Assembly: GCA_016199665.1 (NCBI GenBank)
Contig: JACQGG010000170.1
Location: 1-8,681, forward strand
Direction: 5' to 3'
Length of the DNA stretch: 8,681 bases
From: Acidobacteriota bacterium
Lineage (GTDB): Bacteria; Acidobacteriota; UBA6911; JACQSX01
The notes under the pieces were generated by a model. That model was given only the letters and a program-made list of their open reading frames with translations, did not search any database and was not told the origin of the DNA. The position numbers and the translations under genes are program-made. Position 1 is the stretch's first letter, and each line of letters begins with the position of its first letter. Positions 1-6,992 of this stretch are shown in pieces.

Positions 1-942
1 ACACTTAACGGGCTGCATATACATAACGCGCCGGTGGGGGTGGACGGACCGGTCCTGATCGACTCAGGGATCGGCGGCGGCGCCAGCAGCGTAACCGACG
101 ATGACGGTGCGGGCGTTCTGTTCCGGCGGGCGTCTATCGCCCCCGGATCGACCGACGCGCTCGGCGCCCTCGACGCGATGTCAAAGAATCCGGAGCTTTT
201 CTACGTCAACCTGCACAGCACAATTCATCCGGGCGGCGCCGTGCGGGCGCAACTGGCCAGCAACGTCTATCACTTTGCGCAGGCAGGGGGCGGCGGGGGT
301 TCCTCGACCGCTCTCTCGCTCACCAACCCGTCAGCCACCGCCTCGGCGTCGGGCTTCGCATATTTTTTTGGCGCCGATGGGAAACCGCTGGATACAGTCG
401 TAAATAACGCGGCCGTTCCTTTTCTGATCCCCCCCTCCGGGACGGTGACCCTGTCAACCAACAGCCGGAGCGCCGTCAAAAGCGGGTATGCCCGCGTGGT
501 GTCGCCCGACATCGTGATTCCAGGCTTCACCTTTTCCGTGCCGGGGTATGCCGCCGCATCGGGAGAAGCCTCCACGCAGGACGCGTTTGCGTTCCGGGCG
601 GCCGTATCGCGGGACGGTTCGGGAGTCAACGAAGCAGGCGTGGCGGTGGTCAACGTCTCCGACCAGCCGGTGCGAGTGGTCTTGACCCTCACCTCTAGCG
701 GCATCGCGCGGCCGGCGGGCCGAACCACGGTGATCCTGGCTCCCGGAGAGCAAATCAGCCGCTTTTTGGGTGAGTTGTTTCCCGGCGTGGGCAACTTCAG
801 CGGGCTTTTGAGGATCGTGGGCCTGACGCCATTTCCCTCAAAGACCCTTATCGCAACCGTGGTTCAGTTGACGGCAACCCAGGCCAGCGTTGTTCCACTG
901 ACTCGCGCCACTAAGGTTGAAGAGGTGGCCGAAGAGAATTAA
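1..942 (+). CDS. CHRD-domain exported protein, 5'-truncated
   Basis: The reading frame is open from the first base, so the start and any signal peptide lie outside the window; 313 residues remain. Residues 1-86 are the C-terminal part of a CHRD (chordin-type) domain, with the family motifs GLHIHNA near the start and FYVNLHS then HPGGAVRAQL near the end. A glycine-rich linker follows (about 95-101). The rest looks like two related beta-sandwich modules: one with ALSLTNPS and FLIPPSGTVTLST, the second with GVAVVNVS, ILAPGEQISRFL and ELFPG. Such tails are common in exported acidobacterial proteins. A GTG at 34 could start a shorter protein, but it would cut into the CHRD domain, so truncation is preferred. 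CHRD domains are extracellular in known cases; the bacterial function is unknown, and an adhesive or cell-surface role is only a guess. The stop lies 67 bases before the downstream peptidase start. Confidence 0.85.
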   Translation, partial: TLNGLHIHNAPVGVDGPVLIDSGIGGGASSVTDDDGAGVLFRRASIAPGSTDALGALDAMSKNPELFYVNLHSTIHPGGAVRAQLASNVYHFAQAGGGGGSSTALSLTNPSATASASGFAYFFGADGKPLDTVVNNAAVPFLIPPSGTVTLSTNSRSAVKSGYARVVSPDIVIPGFTFSVPGYAAASGEASTQDAFAFRAAVSRDGSGVNEAGVAVVNVSDQPVRVVLTLTSSGIARPAGRTTVILAPGEQISRFLGELFPGVGNFSGLLRIVGLTPFPSKTLIATVVQLTATQASVVPLTRATKVEEVAEEN

Positions 943-997
943 CCGCATTCGACATCCTGAAAACAAAAGGTGTAAGCTCTTCGGAGTTCGATCTTCT

Positions 998-1004
998 GGA
1001 GAGG
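998..1004 (+). promoter_or_regulatory. Shine-Dalgarno of the M28 peptidase
   Basis: GGAGAGG lies 5 bases before ATG 1010. It decides the start: the frame is open back to a TTG at 917, but that TTG has no comparable site, overlaps the CHRD gene, and would put 31 charged residues before the signal peptide. Confidence 0.8.
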
Positions 1005-1009
1005 TTTCA

Positions 1010-2686
1010 ATGAAACTCCGCGGCGCCACCCTCTGTCTGCTGGCCATTGCCGCCACCCGGCTGCTCCTTGCCCAAGAGGCGCTCGATCTGGCTACCATCT
1101 GGAAAATCAAGGATGAGGGCCTCAATCGCTCCCAGGTGATGGACACGCTCGGCACCCTGACCGATGTCCATGGTCCGCGCCTCACCGGTTCCCCCAATTT
1201 CAAGGCGGCGCAGCTTTGGGCCAAGGGGAAGCTTGAGGAGTGGGGTCTGGTCAACGTCCACCTGGAAAGCTATGGTCCCTTCGGCAAAGGCTGGTCTCTG
1301 GAGCACCTGTCGGCGGAGATGCTGCAGCCGGCCTATTCGTCTCTGATCGCCTTTCCCAAGTCGTGGACCCCCGGGACAGCGGGCAGCGTAACCGCCGACG
1401 CGATCCTTGCCGTGATTCGCAGCGAAGACGATCTCAGCCGATACCGCGGCAAACTGAAGGGGATGTTCGTGCTGACTCAGCGAGCCCGGGAAGTAAGGCT
1501 CGCCACTACTGCGCCGGCACGACGCTACAGCGACGAAGATCTCAAGCAGCTCGCTCAAGCCCCGGAGCCGGGAGCGCGGCGAAATTTCCCACGGGGAGAG
1601 GCGCCCAGTCCCCAGTTCCAGCGAAAATTGAATGAATTTTATCTGGCCGAAGGAGTGGCCGCGCTGTTGGAGCCTAGCGGCGGCGGCGGAGGAGGCACGC
1701 TGTTTGTCACTTCGGGAGCCCGGCGCTCCGCCGACGCGCCCCCGGGCCCACCGCAGCTTGTCGTTGCCGTGGAGCACTACAACCGAATGGTCCGAATTCT
1801 GGAAAGAGGAATAGCGGTGCAATTGCGCGTTGACATTCAGACACGCATGCTGGAGGAGGACGTCAACGCCTACAACCTGGTGGGAGACATTCCTGGAACC
1901 GACCGGGAGGGCGAAGTAGTAATGCTGGGCGCGCATTTTGACTCCCACCATTCGGGAACCGGCGCCACCGACAACGCGGCTGGTTCGGCCGTGGTAATGG
2001 AGGCGGTGCGAATTCTAAAGGCCATTGGTGCCCGGCCCAGGCGGACCATCCGGGTGGCCCTCTGGAGCGGCGAAGAGCAAGGCTTGCTGGGTTCTCGGGC
2101 CTATGTCGCCGATCATTTCGCTTCGCGACCCGAGCCGGTGAGCAGCCAGGCTTCCGAGTCTCAAGTCCAGGCTTCCGAGTCTCAGGGCCAAGCTTCCGAG
2201 TCTCAAGGCCAGGCCCCGGGCAGGCAGGACCGGCCAGAAACGGGGAATCAAATCCCGGGTCCGCTCACCTTGAAGCCCGAATATTCGAAGCTTTCGGTTT
2301 ATTTCAATCTGGACAACGGCGGGGGAAAAATCCGCGGGATTTACCTGCAGGGAAACGAAGAGGCGCGACCCATTTACACCGCTTGGCTGGAGCCCTTTCG
2401 GGACATGGGAATGACAACAGTGTCCATTCGCAGCACTTCCGGAACGGACCATGTTTCCTTCGACCGCGTCGGCCTTCCCGGCTTCCAGTTCATTCAGGAT
2501 CCACTGGACTACAGCACCCGCACCCACCACTCCAACATGGATGTGTATGACCATGTCCTTCGGGGCGACGTCATGCAGGCGTCCGTCATCATGGCGTCGT
2601 TTGTCTGGCAGGCTGCCCTGCGCGACCAGAAACTTCCGCGCAAGCCGCTGCCACGCGAGCCGATGGTTACACAGCCGGGACCGTGA
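1010..2686 (+). CDS. Secreted M28 family zinc metallopeptidase with PA-like insert
   Basis: This 558-residue protein probably cleaves amino acids or small units from peptides outside the cytoplasm. Residues 1-21 form a signal peptide with likely cleavage after A21 (LLA|QE); an arginine at 17 inside the hydrophobic stretch is unusual. The N-terminal segment contains LTGSPNFKAA, and a PA-like insert spans roughly 115-290, including a run of six glycines. The catalytic core has every expected residue of the co-catalytic two-zinc site: H309 and D311 in GAHFDSH, bridging D321 in GATDNAAG, the catalytic/ligand pair E355-E356 in WSGEEQG, D435 in YFNLDNGGG, and H507 in the THHSNMD motif. The layout resembles the carboxypeptidase Q / M20-M28-type aminopeptidase-like proteins of about 500-560 residues common in Acidobacteria; the exact substrate cannot be read. 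Oddity: three 7-residue repeats at 380-400 sit in the loop between the EE motif and D435. The stop is six bases from the convergent glgP stop. Confidence 0.92.
   Translation: MKLRGATLCLLAIAATRLLLAQEALDLATIWKIKDEGLNRSQVMDTLGTLTDVHGPRLTGSPNFKAAQLWAKGKLEEWGLVNVHLESYGPFGKGWSLEHLSAEMLQPAYSSLIAFPKSWTPGTAGSVTADAILAVIRSEDDLSRYRGKLKGMFVLTQRAREVRLATTAPARRYSDEDLKQLAQAPEPGARRNFPRGEAPSPQFQRKLNEFYLAEGVAALLEPSGGGGGGTLFVTSGARRSADAPPGPPQLVVAVEHYNRMVRILERGIAVQLRVDIQTRMLEEDVNAYNLVGDIPGTDREGEVVMLGAHFDSHHSGTGATDNAAGSAVVMEAVRILKAIGARPRRTIRVALWSGEEQGLLGSRAYVADHFASRPEPVSSQASESQVQASESQGQASESQGQAPGRQDRPETGNQIPGPLTLKPEYSKLSVYFNLDNGGGKIRGIYLQGNEEARPIYTAWLEPFRDMGMTTVSIRSTSGTDHVSFDRVGLPGFQFIQDPLDYSTRTHHSNMDVYDHVLRGDVMQASVIMASFVWQAALRDQKLPRKPLPREPMVTQPGP
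2147..2209 (+). repeat. In-frame 21-bp minisatellite, three units
   Basis: Three adjacent 21-bp units (2147-2167, 2168-2188, 2189-2209) encode QASESQV, QASESQG and QASESQG, and a partial fourth begins CAGGC. The units differ at only two or three bases each. The period is a multiple of three, so changes in copy number keep the peptidase in frame. The encoded stretch is polar and probably disordered, in a surface loop of the M28 domain. Confidence 0.9.
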
Positions 2687-2692
2687 TCCGGG

Positions 2693-4414
2693 CTAATAAA
2701 GGTACGCTTCGGTGGCATAGCGCCGCATCATTCGGTGTGTATTGAAATAGTAGGCGTTCTTTCCGATAGCGCCCCGCATCACCTGGATCCACTCCATGCG
2801 ACGATCGTAAAACAAGGGAAGAATCACGTGCTCCAGCTTGTGATAAAGATCTTCGGCGTCGGCCTGATTGGAGAATTGCTGAGGAGCAGGAGAGGGATCG
2901 GGCGTGGCCCCGATCGACCACCCGGTCACCCCCTCGATATGTCCCTCGATCCACCATCCATCCAGCACGCTGAAGTTGGGGACACCGTTGTGCGCCGCTT
3001 TCATGCCGCTGGTTCCAGAGGCCTCGTGGGGCCGCAACGGCGTATTCAGCCAAAGGTCGACCCCTGAGACCAGCTTCGACGCCAGCGCCATGTCATAGTC
3101 TTGCAGATAAGTAACGTTTAGGGCATCTCTCAGTTGCCCGCTGTAGCTGAAGATGTTTTCGATCAGCCGCTTGCCCGTTTCGTCGCGAGGGTGCGCCTTG
3201 CCGGCATAGACGAGCTGGAGCTTGCGTTTTTTCGCGATCGACGTCAACCGCCGCAGATCGGAAAAAATCAACTCGGCCCGCTTGTATGCGGTGGCGCGGC
3301 GGGCAAAACCGAGGGTCATTGCCTCCGGATCCAGCCGGGTGCCGGTGCGCTGATAAATCTCGTCAAACAGCGCCAGCCTTGCTTGAGCATGAGCGTCCCA
3401 TATCTCCCCCGGGGGAATATTGTCCACACGGACAAACAGCTCCGGCTCGTTTGCCCAGCCGGGCAGATAGCGATCGTACAGGCGGCGAAAACTGGGACAG
3501 GTCCAGGTGAAGGAATGGACCCCGTTGGTGATGGCGTTGAACTCATAGCCGGGAAAGAGACCTCTGGAGACTTCACCATGCTTCTTTGCCACGCCGTTGA
3601 CATAGTGGCTCAAGTTGAGCGCCAGCAGGGTCATGTTCAACTGGTCGCGGCCGGCCAACTGTTTCAGGATGTCCATGATGCGGTCGTCCCGGAGAATCGG
3701 CTCCGCCAGGTCGTAGTCAAACTTGTCATGCCCGGAAGCCTCCGGCGTATGGGTGGTAAAGATACAGGAGCGCCGCACTCCGTCCAGGTCCCAGACCCCT
3801 TCTTCAGCCCACACCAGTTCCAAAGGCCGCCGGTAGCGCCGCAGCAACTCCAGGGTCAGCAGGCTGGCGTGGCCTTCGTTCATGTGATACCGCGAGATTT
3901 CCATCCCAAGACTTTGCAGCATTCGGTAGCCGGCAATGCCCAGAACGATCTCCTGTTTGAAGCGATAACGAGGATCCCCGCCGTAAAGAACGGCGGTGAT
4001 TTCTTTGTCCTCGGGGTGGTTTTCCTCCAGGTCGGTGTCCAGAAACAGCACCGGTACAGTTCCACTGGTAACACTGCGGGCTTCATACTGCCATGTGCCC
4101 ACACTGACTTTGCGCCCGTCTATGAGAACGTGAACTTTGTTGGGCAACGGCCGCATGAAATTCTCGGGTCGCCATTGCACCGGGTGCTCCACCTGCCGGC
4201 CGGCCGGGGTGATTTCCTGGCGAAAGTATCCCTTCCGGTAAAGGAGCGTGACCCCTACCAAAGGCATCCCCAAATCGGCGGCGGACTTGATGGTATCTCC
4301 AGCGAGTACGCCAAGGCCTCCCGCGTAGGTGGGAATGTCATTGGCGAGGCCGATTTCCATTGAGAAATAGGCAATCGTCGGCTTGCGCGCGGCCTTCGTT
4401 CCGTGGTTCAGCAT
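2693..4414 (-). CDS. glgP: Alpha-glucan (glycogen/maltodextrin) phosphorylase, short form
   Basis: The enzyme releases glucose 1-phosphate from the non-reducing ends of alpha-1,4-glucans using phosphate and pyridoxal phosphate, in the cytoplasm (glycosyltransferase family 35). The 573 residues include IAYFSMEIG (14-22) and YAGGLGVLAGD (30-40), typical of the alpha-glucan family phosphorylases, then HMNEGHAS (177-184), NAITNGVHSFTW (293-304), AYKRAE (376-381, matching the EYKRQ region of other phosphorylases) and LVYAGKAHP (401-409). EASGTSGMKAAHNG (464-477) carries the PLP lysine at K472. The protein lacks the extra N-terminal DUF3417 domain of the approximately 850-residue versions and stops soon after the catalytic core. 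ATG 4414 is chosen because the conserved IAYFSMEIG must lie downstream; no clear Shine-Dalgarno precedes it. No other glycogen gene is in the window. The stop is convergent with the M28 gene with only six bases between, and no convincing terminator separates them. Confidence 0.95.
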   Translation of the reverse strand: MLNHGTKAARKPTIAYFSMEIGLANDIPTYAGGLGVLAGDTIKSAADLGMPLVGVTLLYRKGYFRQEITPAGRQVEHPVQWRPENFMRPLPNKVHVLIDGRKVSVGTWQYEARSVTSGTVPVLFLDTDLEENHPEDKEITAVLYGGDPRYRFKQEIVLGIAGYRMLQSLGMEISRYHMNEGHASLLTLELLRRYRRPLELVWAEEGVWDLDGVRRSCIFTTHTPEASGHDKFDYDLAEPILRDDRIMDILKQLAGRDQLNMTLLALNLSHYVNGVAKKHGEVSRGLFPGYEFNAITNGVHSFTWTCPSFRRLYDRYLPGWANEPELFVRVDNIPPGEIWDAHAQARLALFDEIYQRTGTRLDPEAMTLGFARRATAYKRAELIFSDLRRLTSIAKKRKLQLVYAGKAHPRDETGKRLIENIFSYSGQLRDALNVTYLQDYDMALASKLVSGVDLWLNTPLRPHEASGTSGMKAAHNGVPNFSVLDGWWIEGHIEGVTGWSIGATPDPSPAPQQFSNQADAEDLYHKLEHVILPLFYDRRMEWIQVMRGAIGKNAYYFNTHRMMRRYATEAYLY

Positions 4415-4446
4415 TCTGCGGGGATCGGCTCAAAAACAAGCGCGTG

Positions 4447-4470
4447 TTGCTGAAACTGCAGTTTCCGCAA
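4447..4470. promoter_or_regulatory. 24-bp dyad upstream of glgP (operator or 5' UTR hairpin)
   Basis: The left half TTGCTGAAACTG and the right half CAGTTTCCGCAA pair at 11 of 12 positions. The inner 14 bases (4452-4465) are a perfect palindrome centred on CTGCAG. It ends 32 bases upstream of the glgP ATG on the minus strand. A gapless dyad of this length suits a site for a dimeric helix-turn-helix regulator; if transcribed it could instead form a roughly 10-bp hairpin. The symmetry is seen directly; the function is inferred. Confidence 0.5.
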
Positions 4471-4659
4471 AGACGCAGCATTGCTAATAGTCACTTTCTT
4501 TTCATGCCGCGAAGATTTCAGGCGACCCGTGGCGTCAGCGCGCAAAATGCGGCGGGCTCGCAGCAGAATCGCCTTGGTAGAAATGCCGCACAATCCGCCC
4601 CCGTTCACGCTACGGTTGCGGCTCTGCCGTGCTGAAGCTTTGCAGCTTGGCGGCGGTGA

Positions 4660-4878
4660 CTATCGACACTGGACTGAATGCGAGGTGAGACCTCGGTAAA
4701 TTTGGCGATAGTGGTCAAAGCAGCGGGCACATTTGAAAAGATGATCTATGGTCTCGATAACTTCTAGATCCTGCAACTGCTTGCGTGCGAGCAGAGAGAG
4801 CCGCTCAGTGGAAACGTGCGTGTGCGCCGGTGGAAAAGTAATCGCAAAAAACAGCTTGCTCGTTACTGCAATTGCCAT
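4660..4878 (-). CDS. Small ZAS-like (zf-HC2 / anti-sigma type) zinc-binding protein, probable
   Basis: This is a 72-residue frame starting at ATG 4878 with a good ribosome binding site. Its core has H46-x3-C50-x2-C53 (DHLFKCARC), preceded by the helical segment HVSTERLSLLARKQLQDLE. That arrangement (a short 'H-x-S-x-E-x-L' lead, a helix, then HxxxCxxC) matches the zinc-binding anti-sigma (ZAS) fold, which is abundant as small proteins in Acidobacteria. No membrane segment follows the motif, unlike most ZAS anti-sigma factors, and no sigma factor gene is near. It may therefore be a stand-alone soluble zinc protein or the remnant of a longer gene: the same frame continues open for about 84 codons beyond the TAG. 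It diverges from ligA and lies upstream of glgP on the same strand, with 245 bases between. The function is unknown, and a chance open frame is not excluded. Confidence 0.5.
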   Translation of the reverse strand: MAIAVTSKLFFAITFPPAHTHVSTERLSLLARKQLQDLEVIETIDHLFKCARCFDHYRQIYRGLTSHSVQCR

Positions 4879-4885
4879 TTGTCAA

Positions 4886-4894
4886 CTCTCTCCT
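4886..4894 (-). promoter_or_regulatory. Shine-Dalgarno of the small ZAS-like gene
   Basis: Read on the minus strand, AGGAGAGAG ends 7 bases before ATG 4878. This purine-rich site is a main reason for treating the short frame as a real gene. Confidence 0.5.
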
Positions 4895-4911
4895 GGCAGT
4901 CACGCGCCATC

Positions 4912-4939
4912 TTAGCAGAAACAAAATCCGCGATACAAT
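4912..4939 (+). promoter_or_regulatory. Candidate ligA promoter, possibly near-leaderless
   Basis: TTAGCA (4912-4917, four of six matches to the -35 consensus) and TACAAT (4934-4939, five of six to the -10) are spaced by 16 bases. The -10 ends only 11 bases before the ligA ATG, so transcription would begin within a few bases of the start codon. The absence of a Shine-Dalgarno before ligA agrees with that. Confidence 0.4.
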
Positions 4940-4950
4940 CAACTGCAGCC

Positions 4951-6963
4951 ATGAACCAGGACATTGACCGCCTCGCCGCCAGGATCGCCGACCTGCGCCA
5001 GAAAATCGAATACCACAATTACCGCTACTACGTGCTGGATTCGCCGGAAATCTCCGACGCCGAGTACGACCGAATGTTTCGCGAACTCCTCGAATTGGAG
5101 ACGGCTCATCCGGAACTGGCTTCACCGGACTCGCCCACCCAGCGTGTCGGCGGCGAGCCGCTGGAGCGATTCGAAAAGATCACGCACTACACGCCGATGC
5201 TCAGCCTCGCCAACGCCTTCAGCGAGCAGGAGCTCAGGACCTTTCACAAGCGTGTCAGTAATCTGCTGGACCACGACGACATTGCCTACGTGACCGAGTT
5301 GAAGATTGACGGAGTGGCCATTGCTCTCACTTATGAGAAAGGGCGCCTGGCGCGCGGCGCGACCCGCGGCAACGGCCTGGTGGGAGAAGACGTGACAGCC
5401 AATTTGAAAACAGTTAGGCAGATTCCGATGCGCCTGAGAAACGCCGATTCCATTCAGCGGCTGGAAATCCGGGGAGAGGTCTACCTCCCTGTTTCGGCTT
5501 TCCAGGCGCTCAACGAGGAGCGTGCCAGCCAGGGGCTGGCGCTGTTTGCCAACCCCAGGAACGCCGCCGCCGGCGCCCTGCGCCAGCTCGACCCTAAAGT
5601 GACTGCCAGTCGGCCGCTCGCTTTTTTCGGATATGCCGTCGGCTATATTGACGGGAGGCAACTGCAAACACAGAGGCAGACGCTGGAGCAATTGACGGAG
5701 TGGGGGCTGCCGGTGAACACCAACTTTCGCTGGCATGCTTCAGTGGAAGGCGTTTTTTCCTTCTGCCACAATTGGGAACGCAAGCGGGACTCGCTCGATT
5801 ACGAGATCGACGGGGTCGTGATAAAGGTTGACGACTTGGAGTTTCAGCGTGCCCTCGGTGTTGTCAGTCGCGATCCCCGGTGGGCCATCGCCTTCAAGTT
5901 CCCGGCGCAAGTGGCGACCACAAGACTCACCGATATTGGCGTCAACGTGGGGCGCACCGGCGCGTTGAATCCGTTTGCAATGCTGGAACCAGTGCGAGTC
6001 GGGGGTGTGACCATCAAGCTGGCGACGCTGCACAATCAGGACGACATCCGCCGCAAGGATATTCGCATCGGCGACCTCGTCGTTGTCAAGCGCGCCGGCG
6101 ACGTAATCCCGCAGGTGGTCGGGCCGGTGTTGGAGCAGCGAACCGGACAAGAACGAATCTTTCACTATCCGAAGAAATGTCCTTCCTGCGGTCATGACAT
6201 CTCGCAAGAGGAGGGGGAGGTCATGGCCTATTGCACCAATCGCGAGTGCCCGGCTCAACGATTTGAAGGCCTGGTGCACTTTGCCAGCCAAGGGGGCATG
6301 GATATCCGAGGACTGGGACCCTCTACCCTCCAAAAGATGCTTGACCTTGGCCTGGTAAGGGATGCAGCCGGCTTATACTTTCTCGATGCAGAGCAGCTCG
6401 GAAGGCTGCCCGGCTTCAAGGAAAAGTCGACCCAAAATCTTCTAGCGTCCCTTCAAACAAGCAAGCAGCGCCCGTTCGAAAATGTGCTGTTCGCCCTTGG
6501 AATTCGCCATGTCGGAGAGGGAGTGGCCGTCCTGCTTGCCAGGTATTTCCACGACATGAACGCGCTCTTGAATGCGAGCCAGGAAGAAATTGCCGGGGTC
6601 GCCGGAATCGGACCCGAAATCGCCGGCAGCATTCAACATTATTTTCGCGACTCCAGGAACCGGCAGTTTGTTTCCAGGCTCCGCCAGGCCGGACTGCAAA
6701 TGAAGAGTGACGAGCCGCCGGTGCGCCACGGCCCGCTGGCAGGCAAGTCTTTCCTCATCACCGGCACACTGGAGTCGATGCCCCGAAGCGCCGCCGAGAA
6801 CTGGATACGGGAACGCGGGGGAACCGTGCTGGCATCAATTTCCAAGAAGCTTGACTACATCGTCGTGGGCGCGGGTCCCGGATCCAAACTGCCCAAGGCG
6901 CGAAAGCTGGGTGTAAAGGAAATTACCGAGAGGCAACTGGCGGCCATGGCAGGGGAGAGATGA
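4951..6963 (+). CDS. ligA: NAD-dependent DNA ligase LigA
   Basis: LigA seals nicks in duplex DNA during replication and repair, using NAD as the AMP donor. The 670 residues match the usual bacterial length, and all domains are present in order. Domain Ia (1-70) has the NAD-binding signature around YHNYRYYVLD and AEYD (21-40). The adenylation domain has K118 in the KIDG motif (the residue that becomes adenylated), then RGNGLVGEDVT, EIRGEVYLP, EIDGVVIKVDD and WAIAFKFPA. The OB fold is followed by a zinc finger with C410, C413, C428 and C433, then helix-hairpin-helix repeats to about 590, and a C-terminal BRCT domain from about 594. No key residue is missing. The frame is open upstream to 4816, but ATG 4951 is chosen because it gives the standard N-terminus; no Shine-Dalgarno is seen. 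It heads the cluster with DUF4416 and a TPR gene. Confidence 0.98.
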   Translation: MNQDIDRLAARIADLRQKIEYHNYRYYVLDSPEISDAEYDRMFRELLELETAHPELASPDSPTQRVGGEPLERFEKITHYTPMLSLANAFSEQELRTFHKRVSNLLDHDDIAYVTELKIDGVAIALTYEKGRLARGATRGNGLVGEDVTANLKTVRQIPMRLRNADSIQRLEIRGEVYLPVSAFQALNEERASQGLALFANPRNAAAGALRQLDPKVTASRPLAFFGYAVGYIDGRQLQTQRQTLEQLTEWGLPVNTNFRWHASVEGVFSFCHNWERKRDSLDYEIDGVVIKVDDLEFQRALGVVSRDPRWAIAFKFPAQVATTRLTDIGVNVGRTGALNPFAMLEPVRVGGVTIKLATLHNQDDIRRKDIRIGDLVVVKRAGDVIPQVVGPVLEQRTGQERIFHYPKKCPSCGHDISQEEGEVMAYCTNRECPAQRFEGLVHFASQGGMDIRGLGPSTLQKMLDLGLVRDAAGLYFLDAEQLGRLPGFKEKSTQNLLASLQTSKQRPFENVLFALGIRHVGEGVAVLLARYFHDMNALLNASQEEIAGVAGIGPEIAGSIQHYFRDSRNRQFVSRLRQAGLQMKSDEPPVRHGPLAGKSFLITGTLESMPRSAAENWIRERGGTVLASISKKLDYIVVGAGPGSKLPKARKLGVKEITERQLAAMAGER

Positions 6964-6992
6964 TGGATCAACTGGCGCCCAACCAAATATGA
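6963..6992 (+). CDS. Nine-codon mini-ORF coupling ligA to DUF4416
   Basis: ATG 6963 encodes MDQLAPNQI and stops at TGA 6990-6992; an adjacent ATG at 6960 adds one residue. GGGGAG at 6952-6957 lies 5 bases before ATG 6963, the best ribosome binding site in this part of the window. The mini-ORF start overlaps the ligA TGA, and its stop overlaps the DUF4416 ATG (6989) in an ATGA. The peptide is unlikely to have a function of its own; a role in passing ribosomes to DUF4416 is inferred. Confidence 0.35.
   Translation: MDQLAPNQI

Larger units (their letters stand above)
4415..4950. other. Intergenic region between the glgP and ligA starts
   Basis: These 536 bases lie between two divergent well-supported genes. 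They hold the dyad at 4447-4470, a probable small minus-strand gene at 4660-4878 with its ribosome binding site, and a candidate ligA promoter at 4912-4939. Between 4471 and 4659 I see no recognisable gene, RNA or strong terminator. The minus-strand frame of the small gene stays open after its TAG stop, from 4659 to a TGA at 4408-4410, but the translation resembles nothing I know. Confidence 0.6.

Noticed and set aside
917..1009. Upstream TTG start for the M28 peptidase
   Set aside because: It would add a charged 31-residue leader before a good signal peptide and overlap the CHRD gene; ATG 1010 has a strong Shine-Dalgarno.
1681..1698. GGC/GGA run encoding six glycines in the M28 PA-like insert
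   Set aside because: Glycine-rich turns are usual at this place in the family; it is a simple sequence without further signal.
1007..1951. 314-codon minus-strand frame opposite the M28 gene
   Set aside because: It is a shadow of the peptidase, with no known motif and low-complexity composition.
2675..2692. Possible terminator between the convergent M28 and glgP genes
   Set aside because: The stem of six pairs contains a mismatch and has no U-tract; it overlaps the M28 coding end.
3134..4363. 409-codon open frame on the plus strand opposite glgP
   Set aside because: It lies wholly antisense to a clear phosphorylase, its translation has no recognisable domain, and long antisense frames are expected in GC-rich coding DNA.
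4408..4608. 66-codon minus-strand frame (GTG start) overlapping the glgP start
   Set aside because: It has no ribosome binding site and no recognisable family. Its ATGCTGA overlap with glgP is suggestive but not enough.
4681..4695. Six-pair hairpin CGAGGT-GAG-ACCTCG
   Set aside because: It lies inside the end of the small gene, is short, and is not followed by a T-run on either strand, so it is not a terminator.
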